Shown here one piece after another: positions 32,505 through 41,549 of a stretch of DNA of 42,907 bases. Numbering within the stretch: position 1 is the stretch's first letter; each line of letters begins with the position of its first letter. The position numbers were made by a program, and so were the translations under genes. Location of the stretch: positions 1 to 42,907 of the forward strand of contig JAEZZY010000064.1 of the NCBI GenBank assembly GCA_023418315.1, written 5' to 3'. The stretch comes from Bacteroidota bacterium (GTDB lineage Bacteria > Bacteroidota > Bacteroidia > Chitinophagales > Chitinophagaceae). The notes beneath the pieces were generated by a model that had not been told where the DNA came from, did not search any database, and worked only from the letters and a program-made list of their open reading frames with translations.

Positions 32505-33165
32505 CTGCACCCTGCTCTACCCGCACCACGCGCGCCGGATATTTCTGAATGATGGAATAATCATGCGTAGCCATAATGAACGCCGTATGATAGTCGCGGC
32601 AAATGCTGAACAACAACTGCATGATTTCATCCGTAGTATCGGGGTCTAAATTTCCGGTAGGTTCATCGGCAAGGATCAGCTTGGGGTTATTAAGCAAGGC
32701 GCGGGCAATATCCACACGTTGCTGCTCACCACCCGAAAGCTCGTAGGTCATTTTAAATCCTTTATTCTTCAAACCTACTTTGGCAAGTACGCTGTCAATT
32801 TTTTCTTTCATCAACACCTTGTCTTTCCAGCCGGTGGCTTTCAGTACAAATTCCAGATTGTCGCGCACATTTCTATCGGTAAGCAAGCGAAAATCCTGAA
32901 ATACGATGCCGAGGTTTCTGCGCAGCAAAGGGATATTTTGCCATTTTAATTTCGACAAATCAAAACCCGCTACATTGCCCATTCCTTGTTTTAGGTACAA
33001 ATCGCCGTAAAGCGTTTTCAGCAAGCTGGATTTACCCGTACCGGTTTTCCCGATCAGATATACAAATTCGCCTTTGTCCACATGAAAATTTACATTGCTG
33101 AGGATGAGATTATCTCCCTGAAAAATATTGCCGCCTACTATAGAAACAATGCTTCTGTCGCTCAT
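32476..33165 (-). CDS. ftsE: FtsE-type ABC transporter ATP-binding protein
   Basis: A 229-residue ABC ATPase: Walker A GKTGTGKSS near residue 39, Q-loop VFQDF, signature LSGGEQQRVDIARALL, Walker B LILADEPTGNLDP and switch ATHDYS. This short single-domain form with FQDFRLL and NLDPxTT matches FtsE, partner of the FtsX membrane protein in peptidoglycan-hydrolase control at division. ftsX is not adjacent, which is common in Bacteroidota. LolD-type ATPases are similar, so ftsE is likely rather than certain. Its 3' end overlaps the opposing glycosyltransferase. A promoter box is present upstream. Confidence 0.85.
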   Translation of the reverse strand: MSDRSIVSIVGGNIFQGDNLILSNVNFHVDKGEFVYLIGKTGTGKSSLLKTLYGDLYLKQGMGNVAGFDLSKLKWQNIPLLRRNLGIVFQDFRLLTDRNVRDNLEFVLKATGWKDKVLMKEKIDSVLAKVGLKNKGFKMTYELSGGEQQRVDIARALLNNPKLILADEPTGNLDPDTTDEIMQLLFSICRDYHTAFIMATHDYSIIQKYPARVVRVEQGAVKEISVAGM

Positions 33166-33188
33166 GATAATTACGCTATGCTGATGAA

Positions 33189-33196
33189 CAAACTTA
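33189..33196 (-). promoter_or_regulatory. Promoter -7 box of ftsE-type gene
   Basis: On the minus strand TAAGTTTG lies 23 bases before the ATG, with TTTT 20 bases further upstream in place of the -33 TTTG. Confidence 0.6.
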
Positions 33197-33229
33197 CATG
33201 ATATTATTTAGAGAATAAAAACGCCATGC

Positions 33230-33958
33230 TTAGCTATACAGTCCGCCATTGATGGAAACGACCTGCCCGGTAATGTAAGATGCTTTTTTAGAGGCTAAGA
33301 ATTGGACTAAATCGGCAACTTCCTCTACCTCGCCGAAACGCTGCATGGGTATCATTTTCGCCAGTTCTTTTTCATTCAGTTCTTCGGTCATATCCGTCCG
33401 TACGAAGCCGGGTGCTATGGCATTCACGGTGATATTGCGTTTGGCTATTTCCTGCGCCAGGGCTTTGGTAGCGCCTATCATTCCGGCTTTTGCCGCCGAG
33501 TAATTTACTTGTCCGGGAGTGCCTTTCAGCCCGCTCAGCGATACCATGTTGATGATGCGTCCGTATCGGTTCATCAGCATGGGGTTCAGTACGGTTTTGG
33601 TAACGTTATACATTCCCTGCAAACTGGTATTCAGCACTTCGCTCCATTGGCTGTCGGTCATCGTCATCATCAGCGTATCTTGCCGCACGCCGGCATTGTT
33701 TACCAATACTTCGATCAGGTTTTCCTTATGCTCATTCATCCATTTGCCCAGCACGTCTTCCACTTCTTTTTTATCCGCCACATCAAATTGTAGCAATTCT
33801 GCCTGTACCTGGTGTTGCTTCACGGCTTGCGCGGTTTCTTCTGCGGCTGCTTTATTGCCTTTATAATTGATTAAGATATTATAGCCGAGTTCTGCGAGCT
33901 TCACACAGGTTAATCGTCCTATACCTCTGGAACCTCCGGTAATGAGTGCGTATTTCAT
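33230..33958 (-). CDS. fabG: 3-oxoacyl-ACP reductase, FabG type
   Basis: NADPH-dependent reduction of 3-oxoacyl-ACP in fatty-acid elongation. A 242-residue SDR with TGGSRGIGR at residues 7-15, the NNAG block, catalytic S, Y and K around YSAAKAG, and the GFVRTDMT segment that favours FabG. The GQVVSINGGLY ending matches. The family contains many paralogues, so one of several FabG-like reductases is possible. It lies between GT9 and ftsE-type genes read in the same direction. Confidence 0.9.
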   Translation of the reverse strand: MKYALITGGSRGIGRLTCVKLAELGYNILINYKGNKAAAEETAQAVKQHQVQAELLQFDVADKKEVEDVLGKWMNEHKENLIEVLVNNAGVRQDTLMMTMTDSQWSEVLNTSLQGMYNVTKTVLNPMLMNRYGRIINMVSLSGLKGTPGQVNYSAAKAGMIGATKALAQEIAKRNITVNAIAPGFVRTDMTEELNEKELAKMIPMQRFGEVEEVADLVQFLASKKASYITGQVVSINGGLYS

Positions 33959-34032
33959 GAATGGTTTGCTTAATTAAAACAGGCACAAAATAAGTAAACC
34001 TATGCGATTTTGATATTTATAGCCAAGCCGGT

Positions 34033-34995
34033 TCAGGAATGGGGAAAAGCGGCTTCTATCTTAGCCGCCACCTCGGTGGGTGCAACGGTTGCAACATCTT
34101 CAAAAATAGATACATGCTTGCCTATAGGTGCCCAGCGTCCCGGGTGTGTAGGGCGTTGTGAAGGATAGATGCCGAACGCGTTTTTGCCCAGCACGGCGGC
34201 TATATGCAAGGGCCCGGTGCTGTTGGCGACCAGTCCTCCGCAGTGGTGGATGAAGGAAATGAAAGCGGTAAGATCCATCGCTCCCGTAATATCGGTTACT
34301 TCCTTGCCGCAGGCAGCAAATAATTCGTTCAGCAGTTTGCGTTCATTTGCCGTGCCGGATATGAGAATATGAAACCGATTTTTGTCCAGCAGCTTTATGA
34401 GTGCGATAAAATTTTTCAAACCCCATTCCCGCGCACTGCCTTGCGATTTGGGGTGGAGAATCAGGTTGTATTTCTGCGGATGAAGAAATTTTTTGTATTC
34501 TTCGGAAAGCGGTGGAATCTTCGTAAACCCGAATAGCGATTGGATTTCCGCTGTTGAAAAATGAGGGTGTATGCCTATGGCGCCGAGCAATTTCAGATTG
34601 AGTTGTGCTTCATGCAGCTCCGAATTTTTACGGCTAAGCCTTATGAGTTTATTGCAGGTGAACCAGTGATAGAGGCGACTGGCAGTGCCTATACGCAAGG
34701 GAATATTGAGGGATTTGGCGCGTTTCGCAATTTCCTTTACAGGAAAAACATGAAGAATGGCTTGGGGTTTTTCTCCGCAAATGGCTACCTCGCTCTTCAT
34801 AAAATCAGTTACCTCTATAAATGTATCTATATAGGTACAGCAACTTACTACCGGCTTTGTATAATTTTTTCCTAAGAAAGCAATCTTGATTTCGGGATAA
34901 TGGTCTTTCAACACTTTCGCCATAGGCAAGGTAAGGATCACATCTCCGATGCTGTCGGTGCGGCTGATGATGATATTGCGGAGTTGCTGCATCAA
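34033..34995 (-). CDS. GT9-family glycosyltransferase (heptosyltransferase-like)
   Basis: A 320-residue GT-B enzyme: ISRTDSIGDVILTLPMAKVLKD at the N terminus, LHPKSQGSAREWGLKNFIALI in the middle, and VANSTGPLHIAAVLGKNAFGIYPSQ, all signatures of the heptosyltransferase (GT9) family for LPS core assembly. It overlaps the GT2 gene by four bases (ATGA), so both enzymes are translated together and probably act on the same glycan. Bacteroidota GT9 members may use sugars other than heptose. Confidence 0.93.
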   Translation of the reverse strand: MMQQLRNIIISRTDSIGDVILTLPMAKVLKDHYPEIKIAFLGKNYTKPVVSCCTYIDTFIEVTDFMKSEVAICGEKPQAILHVFPVKEIAKRAKSLNIPLRIGTASRLYHWFTCNKLIRLSRKNSELHEAQLNLKLLGAIGIHPHFSTAEIQSLFGFTKIPPLSEEYKKFLHPQKYNLILHPKSQGSAREWGLKNFIALIKLLDKNRFHILISGTANERKLLNELFAACGKEVTDITGAMDLTAFISFIHHCGGLVANSTGPLHIAAVLGKNAFGIYPSQRPTHPGRWAPIGKHVSIFEDVATVAPTEVAAKIEAAFPHS

Positions 34996-35768
34996 TAAGG
35001 TTTACCTTCTTTATTGAATTGATAATATTGTCTGATCTTACTGTACTTCATATAGGTAGCAAATGCGGACAGCTTACATACCTGAAAACCGGCTGCGCCA
35101 TCCAGAACGCCCAATTGCAAGATATAGGACTGGATAAATTTCCAGTGAGCGGAAGCAATCGCATACCACAGCGTGCTGTTTTTTCCGTTTGCCACATCAC
35201 GCCGCGCCATAATTTCCGTAAATTTTTCGATTTGTTTAAGGTGGTCGGAGAGAGTGTAATAGCTATAGTGCAATAAATCTCCGCTAAGCTGACCGATAGA
35301 AGAGGAAGAAGGGTGTGGCTGCCATGATTCATGTATTTGTTCTCCGCTCCATTTTCCTTTTTGCCTATGAAAAAGGCGGATTTTTTTATCGGGATACCAG
35401 CCGCAGTGGCGAATCCATTTTCCACAATAATTGGTAAGTCTTTTTACCTCGTAAGCATCGTGTTTTTCGTTGCCTTTTATTTGCCGTATGGCGGTGTCCA
35501 GTTCGGGGCTAAGGGCTTCATCGGCATCTATGGAAAGAATCCAATCATGGGAAGCGCAGGCATCTGCAAAGTTTTTTTGGGCTACATAGCCTCTGAACGG
35601 TTCGGTAAAAATTTTGGCATGGTAGCGATGGGCAATTTCTATAGTGCGGTCGGTAGAGCCGCTGTCCACTACTACTATTTCATCGGCTATGCGCACTATG
35701 GAACGCAGACATCTGTCAAGATTTTTTTCTTCATTTAAGGTGATAATAACTACGCTAAGCCCGCTCAT
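34992..35768 (-). CDS. GT2-family glycosyltransferase (LPS core type)
   Basis: A 258-residue GT-A enzyme: SVVIITLNEEKNLDRCLRSI, VVVDSGSTDRTIEIA, and the metal-binding DAD in ILSIDADEALSPEL near residue 86. The following FHRQKGKWSGEQIHE is common to LPS core transferases of the WaaE/KdtX-like group. Cytoplasmic membrane-associated, probably adding a beta-linked sugar to the core or O-chain. It is first of the leftward operon with GT9. No strong promoter box was seen in the 63-base gap before it. Confidence 0.92.
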   Translation of the reverse strand: MSGLSVVIITLNEEKNLDRCLRSIVRIADEIVVVDSGSTDRTIEIAHRYHAKIFTEPFRGYVAQKNFADACASHDWILSIDADEALSPELDTAIRQIKGNEKHDAYEVKRLTNYCGKWIRHCGWYPDKKIRLFHRQKGKWSGEQIHESWQPHPSSSSIGQLSGDLLHYSYYTLSDHLKQIEKFTEIMARRDVANGKNSTLWYAIASAHWKFIQSYILQLGVLDGAAGFQVCKLSAFATYMKYSKIRQYYQFNKEGKPY

Positions 35769-35831
35769 TCCGAAAGTGATTCAGAGTATAAAAGTGGGGG
35801 AAATATTTAAAACAAAAAAAAGAGAACGGCT

Positions 35832-36293
35832 TTACGATAATAATTTCTGACGCAGGAGAAACTCCAGTTGGTCGTTGGTAAGCAGCAGTTTTTCACTTGT
35901 TTCTTTATCTTCTTTTCGCTTGCGGTAGATGTCATATGCCAAGTTGATGGTGGTCTCCAGCTCTTCTTCATCCCAGGGTTTGCTGAGGTAGTGAAAAATT
36001 TTTCCTTTGTTGATGGCATCTATCACGGCATTCAGATCGGCATATCCGGTGAGTAAGATACGCACGGGATCGGGATGATCTTGCAAGATGGTTTCCAGAA
36101 ATTCCACTCCGGTCATTTCAGGCATGCGCTGGTCGGTGATGATGACATGGATTTCATGTTCATTGAGTATTTTAATGGCATCGGGGCCACCTTCGGCAAT
36201 GAACACATTGTATTTTATGCGGAAAAGTGCTTTGAAGGAAATGAGATTGTTCATTTCATCATCTACGTATAGTATATTCGGCTTAGTGCTCAT
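35832..36293 (-). CDS. Single-domain response regulator with helical tail
   Basis: A 153-residue protein: receiver (residues 6-120) with D11-D12, phosphoacceptor D54 in IITDQRMPEMTG and K in SKPWDEEELE, then a charged tail with helical spacing (KEDKETSEKLLLTNDQLEFLL) and no DNA-binding domain. It closely resembles the receiver of the hybrid protein at 40455-41546: ILYVDDE, NNL, FKA, DQRMPE, TGV and PVR-LLTGY are shared. The divergent start lies 165 bases from the ThiF-like gene. It probably takes phosphate from the cascade to the right. Confidence 0.92.
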   Translation of the reverse strand: MSTKPNILYVDDEMNNLISFKALFRIKYNVFIAEGGPDAIKILNEHEIHVIITDQRMPEMTGVEFLETILQDHPDPVRILLTGYADLNAVIDAINKGKIFHYLSKPWDEEELETTINLAYDIYRKRKEDKETSEKLLLTNDQLEFLLRQKLLS

Positions 36294-36458
36294 TGGGATT
36301 CGACAATGTGAAAATAATAAATTTATTTTTCTTTACTAATATTATAATAATTATTTTGTAAAAAGGACTGTTCCGATTTTGGTAATAAAATTGTATATTG
36401 TCACCCATTCGCTTTTCCTACTATTATAGATTTACGTTACACTGAATTACATGACTTT

Positions 36459-37559
36459 ATGAATATTATTGATAAAGTGGGAATTGCGCAAGTGGATGTT
36501 ACCGGTTTTCTGCCTGTTTTTTTCAGGCTATCGAATGTTGCCGATGAACAATTGCTTGCAGAACTGCTTTCCCGTCAGCCACATATACAGGTTATTGATG
36601 AGCTTACCTCCCAGCTGAAAGAGCTGGTAAAATGTCTTTTTCCCTCCAAAAAAATAAAAGAGGAAGAATACGCTGCATTAATCGAGCAACATTTGAACGG
36701 TATTGCCCCGGATAAATATGGCGTATGGGTCTATTATCCGTGGAGCAATAAGCTCATCCATCTGCTGGACGAGGAGGAGTTTATAGCCGTGCGCACCAAC
36801 CGTAACCGACATAAGATTACCGATGAAGAACAGGCTATACTTCGTAAAAAGAAAATAGGGATTATAGGGCTTTCCGTAGGGCAATCCATAGCGCTGACGC
36901 TGGCAATGGAACGTACTTGCGGCGAATTGCGACTGGCAGATTTTGATACGGCCGAGCTTAGCAACCTGAACAGGATACGCACCGGAGTGCAAAATCTGGG
37001 ATTGAAGAAGACCGTCATAGCCGCCCGCGAAATAGCGGAGATAGACCCTTTTCTAAAAATAAAGCTTTATAGCGAAGGCATTACTGCTGAAAATATAGAC
37101 GCATTTTTTACTGAGGACGGCAAGATAGATTTGCTGGTGGAAGTGTGTGACGGGCTGGATATAAAAATCAACAGCCGTTTTAAGGCACGGGAATTGCAGG
37201 TGCCCGTGGTGATGGATACAAATGACCGCGGAATGCTGGATATCGAACGGTTTGACCTGGAGCCGGAGCGAGAGATATTGCATGGTTTTGCAAAAGGTAT
37301 TATTCCGGAATCGTTAAGTCATATTAACGATGAAGAACGAATTGAATTGGTGATGAAGATTGTTGATTTTGAAAAAACTTCCGAAAGACTAAAATACTCT
37401 ATGAAACAGATAGGAAAGACTATCGGAAGCTGGCCTCAGTTGGCATCTTCAGTTGTACTCGGAGGGGCGGTAACAACAGATGTAGTAAGAAGGATTTTTC
37501 TGAATGATATAAAAAGCTCCGGAAGGTTTTATTTGGATTTAGATGAATTAATTAACTAA
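36459..37559 (+). CDS. ThiF/E1-like adenylyltransferase family protein
   Basis: A 366-residue protein. Residues 1-115 form an unrecognised N-terminal region. The E1/ThiF Rossmann fold starts at about residue 128: IGIIGLSVGQSIALTLAMER in place of the usual GxGGLGS loop, then RLADFDTAELSNLNRI with the ATP-binding D and R, a VCDGLDIKI strand, and MDTNDRG. There is no CxxC zinc site of MoeB/ThiF and no C-terminal rhodanese. E1-like proteins activate carboxyl groups by adenylation. It is followed after 30 bases by a GNAT-like gene and by a sensor kinase. The substrate is not known. The 3' third becomes AT rich. Confidence 0.83.
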   Translation: MNIIDKVGIAQVDVTGFLPVFFRLSNVADEQLLAELLSRQPHIQVIDELTSQLKELVKCLFPSKKIKEEEYAALIEQHLNGIAPDKYGVWVYYPWSNKLIHLLDEEEFIAVRTNRNRHKITDEEQAILRKKKIGIIGLSVGQSIALTLAMERTCGELRLADFDTAELSNLNRIRTGVQNLGLKKTVIAAREIAEIDPFLKIKLYSEGITAENIDAFFTEDGKIDLLVEVCDGLDIKINSRFKARELQVPVVMDTNDRGMLDIERFDLEPEREILHGFAKGIIPESLSHINDEERIELVMKIVDFEKTSERLKYSMKQIGKTIGSWPQLASSVVLGGAVTTDVVRRIFLNDIKSSGRFYLDLDELIN

Positions 37560-37589
37560 CTACCCAATCAACTATTTAATATAACAACA

Positions 37590-38294
37590 ATGTTAAAAAT
37601 AAGGGTATTTAGAGCTATAAATGACATAGAGTCGTGTCAGAGGTTTGCAGAAGGTCATGCAAACGTTCTCAGAGACTATGGTGTTACGAAAGTTACATCT
37701 GCTAAAACGGATTGGTTTCATAATCCGGGAGTATATGTTGTTTTAGTGGAAGATGAAGAGAGTGGGGAGGTAGTAGGAGGAGAACGGATTCATTTAGTAC
37801 ATCCCGGTTATCCATTGCCTATCCAAGAAGCAATTTCTGTAGTAGAAACAAAAATCCATGAATTAGTAGATTCTTATGCTGATGGTAAAATTACGGGTGA
37901 ACTGTGCGGACTGTGGAATGCGAAGGCAATAGCAGGAAGAGGAGTAAGTATTTTACTCACTAAAATGGGTGTTTCTATTGCGAAAAAAATTGGTATGGAT
38001 AGCTTGTTTGTATTATGTGCCCCCTATACGGTTCAAATGTGTCAAAATACAGGATTTGAAATAGAAACATCTATAGGGAATGAAGGAAAATTTATTTATC
38101 CGAAATTAGATTTGATTGCTACAGCCTTAGTAGTGAAAAATCTGCATAATATTCCCATGAGCGCAGCCTTCTACGATGAAATTATCTATTTTTATGACGT
38201 ACCAATCAGTAGCATTAGTGTACTGGGGGAGAAAGGCAAAACTGAGATTCAATATAATATTACAATTCCCAAATTAAACAACAAATATGAATAA
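37590..38294 (+). CDS. GNAT-like N-acyltransferase
   Basis: A 234-residue protein with a GNAT-type layout: a first strand-helix IRVFRAINDIESCQRFAE, VYVVLVEDEESGEVVGGERI, then the acyl-CoA loop region AKAIAGRGVSILLTKMGVSIAKKIGM and an LFVLCAPYTVQMCQNTGFE strand-helix. This resembles acyltransferases that use acyl carriers, including long-chain and autoinducer-type enzymes, but the family is not firmly recognised. The C terminus (residues 170-234) is extra. Its stop overlaps the start of the sensor kinase by eight bases, so the acyltransferase and kinase are co-translated. Product unknown. Confidence 0.75.
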   Translation: MLKIRVFRAINDIESCQRFAEGHANVLRDYGVTKVTSAKTDWFHNPGVYVVLVEDEESGEVVGGERIHLVHPGYPLPIQEAISVVETKIHELVDSYADGKITGELCGLWNAKAIAGRGVSILLTKMGVSIAKKIGMDSLFVLCAPYTVQMCQNTGFEIETSIGNEGKFIYPKLDLIATALVVKNLHNIPMSAAFYDEIIYFYDVPISSISVLGEKGKTEIQYNITIPKLNNKYE

Positions 38295-40455
38295 CAAAAG
38301 GCTTATCTCTTTATTCTTTGCCCTTTTGTACCTCTTTTCTGCTCGCGCGAATGACATAGATACTTTTTTTGCTGATTCATACTTTGACGGCCACATGGGC
38401 GATTTTGTATATATATTAGCAGATCCTAAAGATACAATGTCCTTTTATCATGTGCTCAATTCTAAAGAATATAAAAAATCAGAGGCAGAAGTACCCAATT
38501 TAGGTTCGAGCGGAGGTGCTATATGGCTTCAATTTCTTATAAAAAATACAACAAACAAAAATGATTTGGGTTTAGAAATTGAAAATGCATTTTTAGAAAA
38601 TGTGCAGCTATACTACCCTACAGAAAACGGTTATGCGGTGGAGATAGTCTCAAAGGACATCCCATTTTATGAAAGAAAATCAGAGAATACTAACCCCTAT
38701 TTTTCCTTAGACATACCCCCAGGCCAAGCAAAACGCTTTTTTTTGAAAGTAAAAAGCCCTACTCAGCTCCTTATACCTTTAAGACTTGAAAGTAGCACCC
38801 TAATTAATGTATATGATTTAAGAAAGAATGTGCTTTGGGGAATCTATTATGGTATCATTTTAGGTTTCTCCCTCTACAATCTATTCATCTATATAAGTAC
38901 AAGGGACAAAAGCTATCTTTATTTTGTTTTTTATATCATGTCTGTAGGGCTTGTACAATTGAATGTTACAGGGCTAGGTTATAAATTCTTATGGCCTAAT
39001 TTCCCAAATTTTGAAAAAACATCATTATATATATTCCCTACACTCACTGCTTTAAGTTCGATAGCTTTCTCCCGAAGCTTTCTAAACATAAAACAATATT
39101 TGCCCAAGACCAATAAGATATTTACCGTAATTATAATCTTGTATATATTGCTCACATTAAATGCTTTTATAGGGAGCAAAGTAATCAGCTATAATCTCAT
39201 CAATATACTAGGACTTCCCCTTGCTCTCCTACTTATCGGTACCGGTTTGTACATTAGCTATAAATACAAATACCGTCCGGCATTGGTCTTCTTGGTTAGC
39301 TGGACGATTTTTCTATTGAGTGTTGTCGTATTTGTACTTAAGGATGCGGGAGCGTTACCATACAATTTGCTAACTATTTCCATTCTACAAATTGGTTCTG
39401 CGGCTGTCATTGTATTGCTTTCCATAGCACTTGCCGATAAAATAAATCTTTACAAAGCGGAAAAAGACGCATTTCAGCAAAAAGCGTTTGAAACAGCTAA
39501 AGAAAATGAAAAAATCGTAAGAGAACAAAACATCATCCTCGAACAAAATGTGATCGAACGAACCAAAGAACTAAAACAATCTAACGAAAACCTCCAACAA
39601 ACACTTATAGACCTGAAAGAAACAGAAGCACAATTAGTAGAGTCGGAGAAAATGGCTTCACTCGGTCAACTCACAGCGGGCATCGCTCACGAAATCAATA
39701 ACCCTATCAATTTTGTAACCTCCAATGTAGGCCCTTTGAAAAGAGATATTGCTACTTTGCAGGAGATGATGGCTAAAATAGAAGAGATTGGTATTCAGGA
39801 CTTGCCGGCAGAAGAAAAAAAATCGCTCATAAACAACATGAAGGCGGAGCTGGATTATGACTATATGAATACCGAAATCGAATACCTGCTGAACGGTATC
39901 AAAGAAGGAGCCAACCGCACTTCGGAGATTGTAAAAGGATTGCGTGTATTCTCCCGGTTGGATGAAGATGATGTGAAACTGGCCGATATAAATGAATGCC
40001 TTGATTCCACCATTGTCATCGTAAACAATATGATGGACGGAAAAATATCGGTGGAAAAAAATTATGGCGATTTACCTTTGGTAGAGTGCTATCCCGGCAA
40101 ACTGAATCAGGTATTTCTAAACGTACTGACCAACGGTGTACACTCGATACAAGAACGCTGGCCAAACGAAAACAACGGCAAGCTGACCATCACCACCACT
40201 CATGACGAAGACCATGTCCAAATCAGCATGAAGGATAATGGCATAGGCATGACGGAAGAAACCAAAAAGAAATTATTCGAACCGTTCTTTACCACCAAAG
40301 ACGTAGGCGTGGGTACGGGCTTGGGGCTATCAATTACCTGGAACACGATTAAAAAACACAGCGGGCAGATTAAAGTAAATTCTGAACCGGGCGCCGGTGC
40401 GGAATTTATCTTCACGCTCCCCATTAAATATACAGAGCCTCAAAATGAACGATAG
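38287..40455 (+). CDS. 7TMR-DISM sensor histidine kinase
   Basis: A 722-residue sensor. Signal peptide-like start (residues 1-21), an extracytoplasmic beta-rich domain (about 25-170, with GGAIWLQFLIKN, the 7TMR-DISMED2 pattern), seven membrane helices (about 180-385), a coiled coil (395-455), and the kinase: H-box SLGQLTAGIAHEINNPIN with H468, an insert, then VFLNVLTNGVHSIQ as N-box, DNGIGM and FEPFFTTKDVGVGTGLGLSI. All kinase motifs are intact. DISM sensors bind carbohydrates or other ligands outside the membrane. It shares the operon with the ThiF- and GNAT-like genes. The input half is much poorer in GC than the kinase half. Confidence 0.94.
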   Translation: MNNKRLISLFFALLYLFSARANDIDTFFADSYFDGHMGDFVYILADPKDTMSFYHVLNSKEYKKSEAEVPNLGSSGGAIWLQFLIKNTTNKNDLGLEIENAFLENVQLYYPTENGYAVEIVSKDIPFYERKSENTNPYFSLDIPPGQAKRFFLKVKSPTQLLIPLRLESSTLINVYDLRKNVLWGIYYGIILGFSLYNLFIYISTRDKSYLYFVFYIMSVGLVQLNVTGLGYKFLWPNFPNFEKTSLYIFPTLTALSSIAFSRSFLNIKQYLPKTNKIFTVIIILYILLTLNAFIGSKVISYNLINILGLPLALLLIGTGLYISYKYKYRPALVFLVSWTIFLLSVVVFVLKDAGALPYNLLTISILQIGSAAVIVLLSIALADKINLYKAEKDAFQQKAFETAKENEKIVREQNIILEQNVIERTKELKQSNENLQQTLIDLKETEAQLVESEKMASLGQLTAGIAHEINNPINFVTSNVGPLKRDIATLQEMMAKIEEIGIQDLPAEEKKSLINNMKAELDYDYMNTEIEYLLNGIKEGANRTSEIVKGLRVFSRLDEDDVKLADINECLDSTIVIVNNMMDGKISVEKNYGDLPLVECYPGKLNQVFLNVLTNGVHSIQERWPNENNGKLTITTTHDEDHVQISMKDNGIGMTEETKKKLFEPFFTTKDVGVGTGLGLSITWNTIKKHSGQIKVNSEPGAGAEFIFTLPIKYTEPQNER

Positions 40456-41546
40456 TGTCCTCTACTGAAAAAATTAAAATATTATATGTGGATGATGAAC
40501 TCAACAACCTGGTTGGGTTTAAAGCCACCTACCGCCATGATTATGAAATCCTCACCGCCATATCGGCGGATGAAGGCATGGTGATGCTGGAAAAACATCC
40601 CGACATCAAAATTATCCTCTCCGATCAGCGCATGCCGGAGAAAACCGGAGTCCAGTTTTTTGAAGAAGTATCTAAGCGCTATCCCAACCCCGTAAGAATG
40701 TTACTTACCGGATATGTGGATATTGAATCAGTCATCAAAGCCATCAACCACGGACATATTTACCGCTTCCTCACCAAGCCCTGGCAAGAAGTAGATGTGC
40801 GCGCGGCTATAGAAGAGGGCTATAAATATTATACTACCTCATCGCTGCTGTTTGTAAAAAATCAAGAGCTTCAAAAAGCAAATGAAGAGCTGGATAAATT
40901 TGCCTATAGCGTAACGCACGACATCCGCGGACCTATCGTAAGCATTACCGGCGCGCTGGAGCTGATGAAAAACACCGATGACCTGCAGGAAATAAGGCAG
41001 ATTATTTCCTTAATGGAAGAATCTGCCGGAAAAGTAACCGACCTCATCGAAAATATTCATGCCTATTATAGCCTGAAACGTGGCGAGTTAAACATTGAGG
41101 ATATTGACTTTCAAACGCTTCTTAATGAACTGGTAGCCATCCACAAAGTAAATGCTTCGCTACAGAATATCTCCATCACCACATCGGTAAAACAGGAAGG
41201 AGTATTCCGAAACGACAAGATTATCCTACAGTTGATAATTAATAATTTGTTATCGAACGCTTTAAAATACCAGCAAAAGGACGAACCGAATAAATTTGTC
41301 CGGATTTCGGCAGTGGTAGAAAAAGGGCGGGCAATTATAGAAGTGGAAGACAACGGAATAGGCATTGAAGAAGAACACCTCAATGACATATTCAAAATGT
41401 TCTTCCGCGCTACCCAGGAAAGCACCGGTGCCGGCTTCGGATTATATAATGTAAAAGACGCTTTAAGCAAGCTCCAGGGCACTATAGAAGTAACTTCTAA
41501 ATTGGGCACTGGAACGAAATTTATGGCGACGATACCCACTAAGTAA
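40455..41546 (+). CDS. Receiver-histidine kinase hybrid
   Basis: A 363-residue cytoplasmic protein: receiver (residues 8-125, D57 in ILSDQRMPEKTG), short coiled linker, then dimerisation domain with H155 in DKFAYSVTHDIRGPIVS, and ATPase with NLLSNALKYQ, VEDNGIGIEEE and GAGFGLYNVKDAL. A receiver placed before the kinase suggests that phosphorylation of D57 gates kinase output. The GTG start overlaps the preceding TAG by one base. Next gene follows after three bases. Confidence 0.94.
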   Translation: MSSTEKIKILYVDDELNNLVGFKATYRHDYEILTAISADEGMVMLEKHPDIKIILSDQRMPEKTGVQFFEEVSKRYPNPVRMLLTGYVDIESVIKAINHGHIYRFLTKPWQEVDVRAAIEEGYKYYTTSSLLFVKNQELQKANEELDKFAYSVTHDIRGPIVSITGALELMKNTDDLQEIRQIISLMEESAGKVTDLIENIHAYYSLKRGELNIEDIDFQTLLNELVAIHKVNASLQNISITTSVKQEGVFRNDKIILQLIINNLLSNALKYQQKDEPNKFVRISAVVEKGRAIIEVEDNGIGIEEEHLNDIFKMFFRATQESTGAGFGLYNVKDALSKLQGTIEVTSKLGTGTKFMATIPTK

Positions 41547-41549
41547 CGA

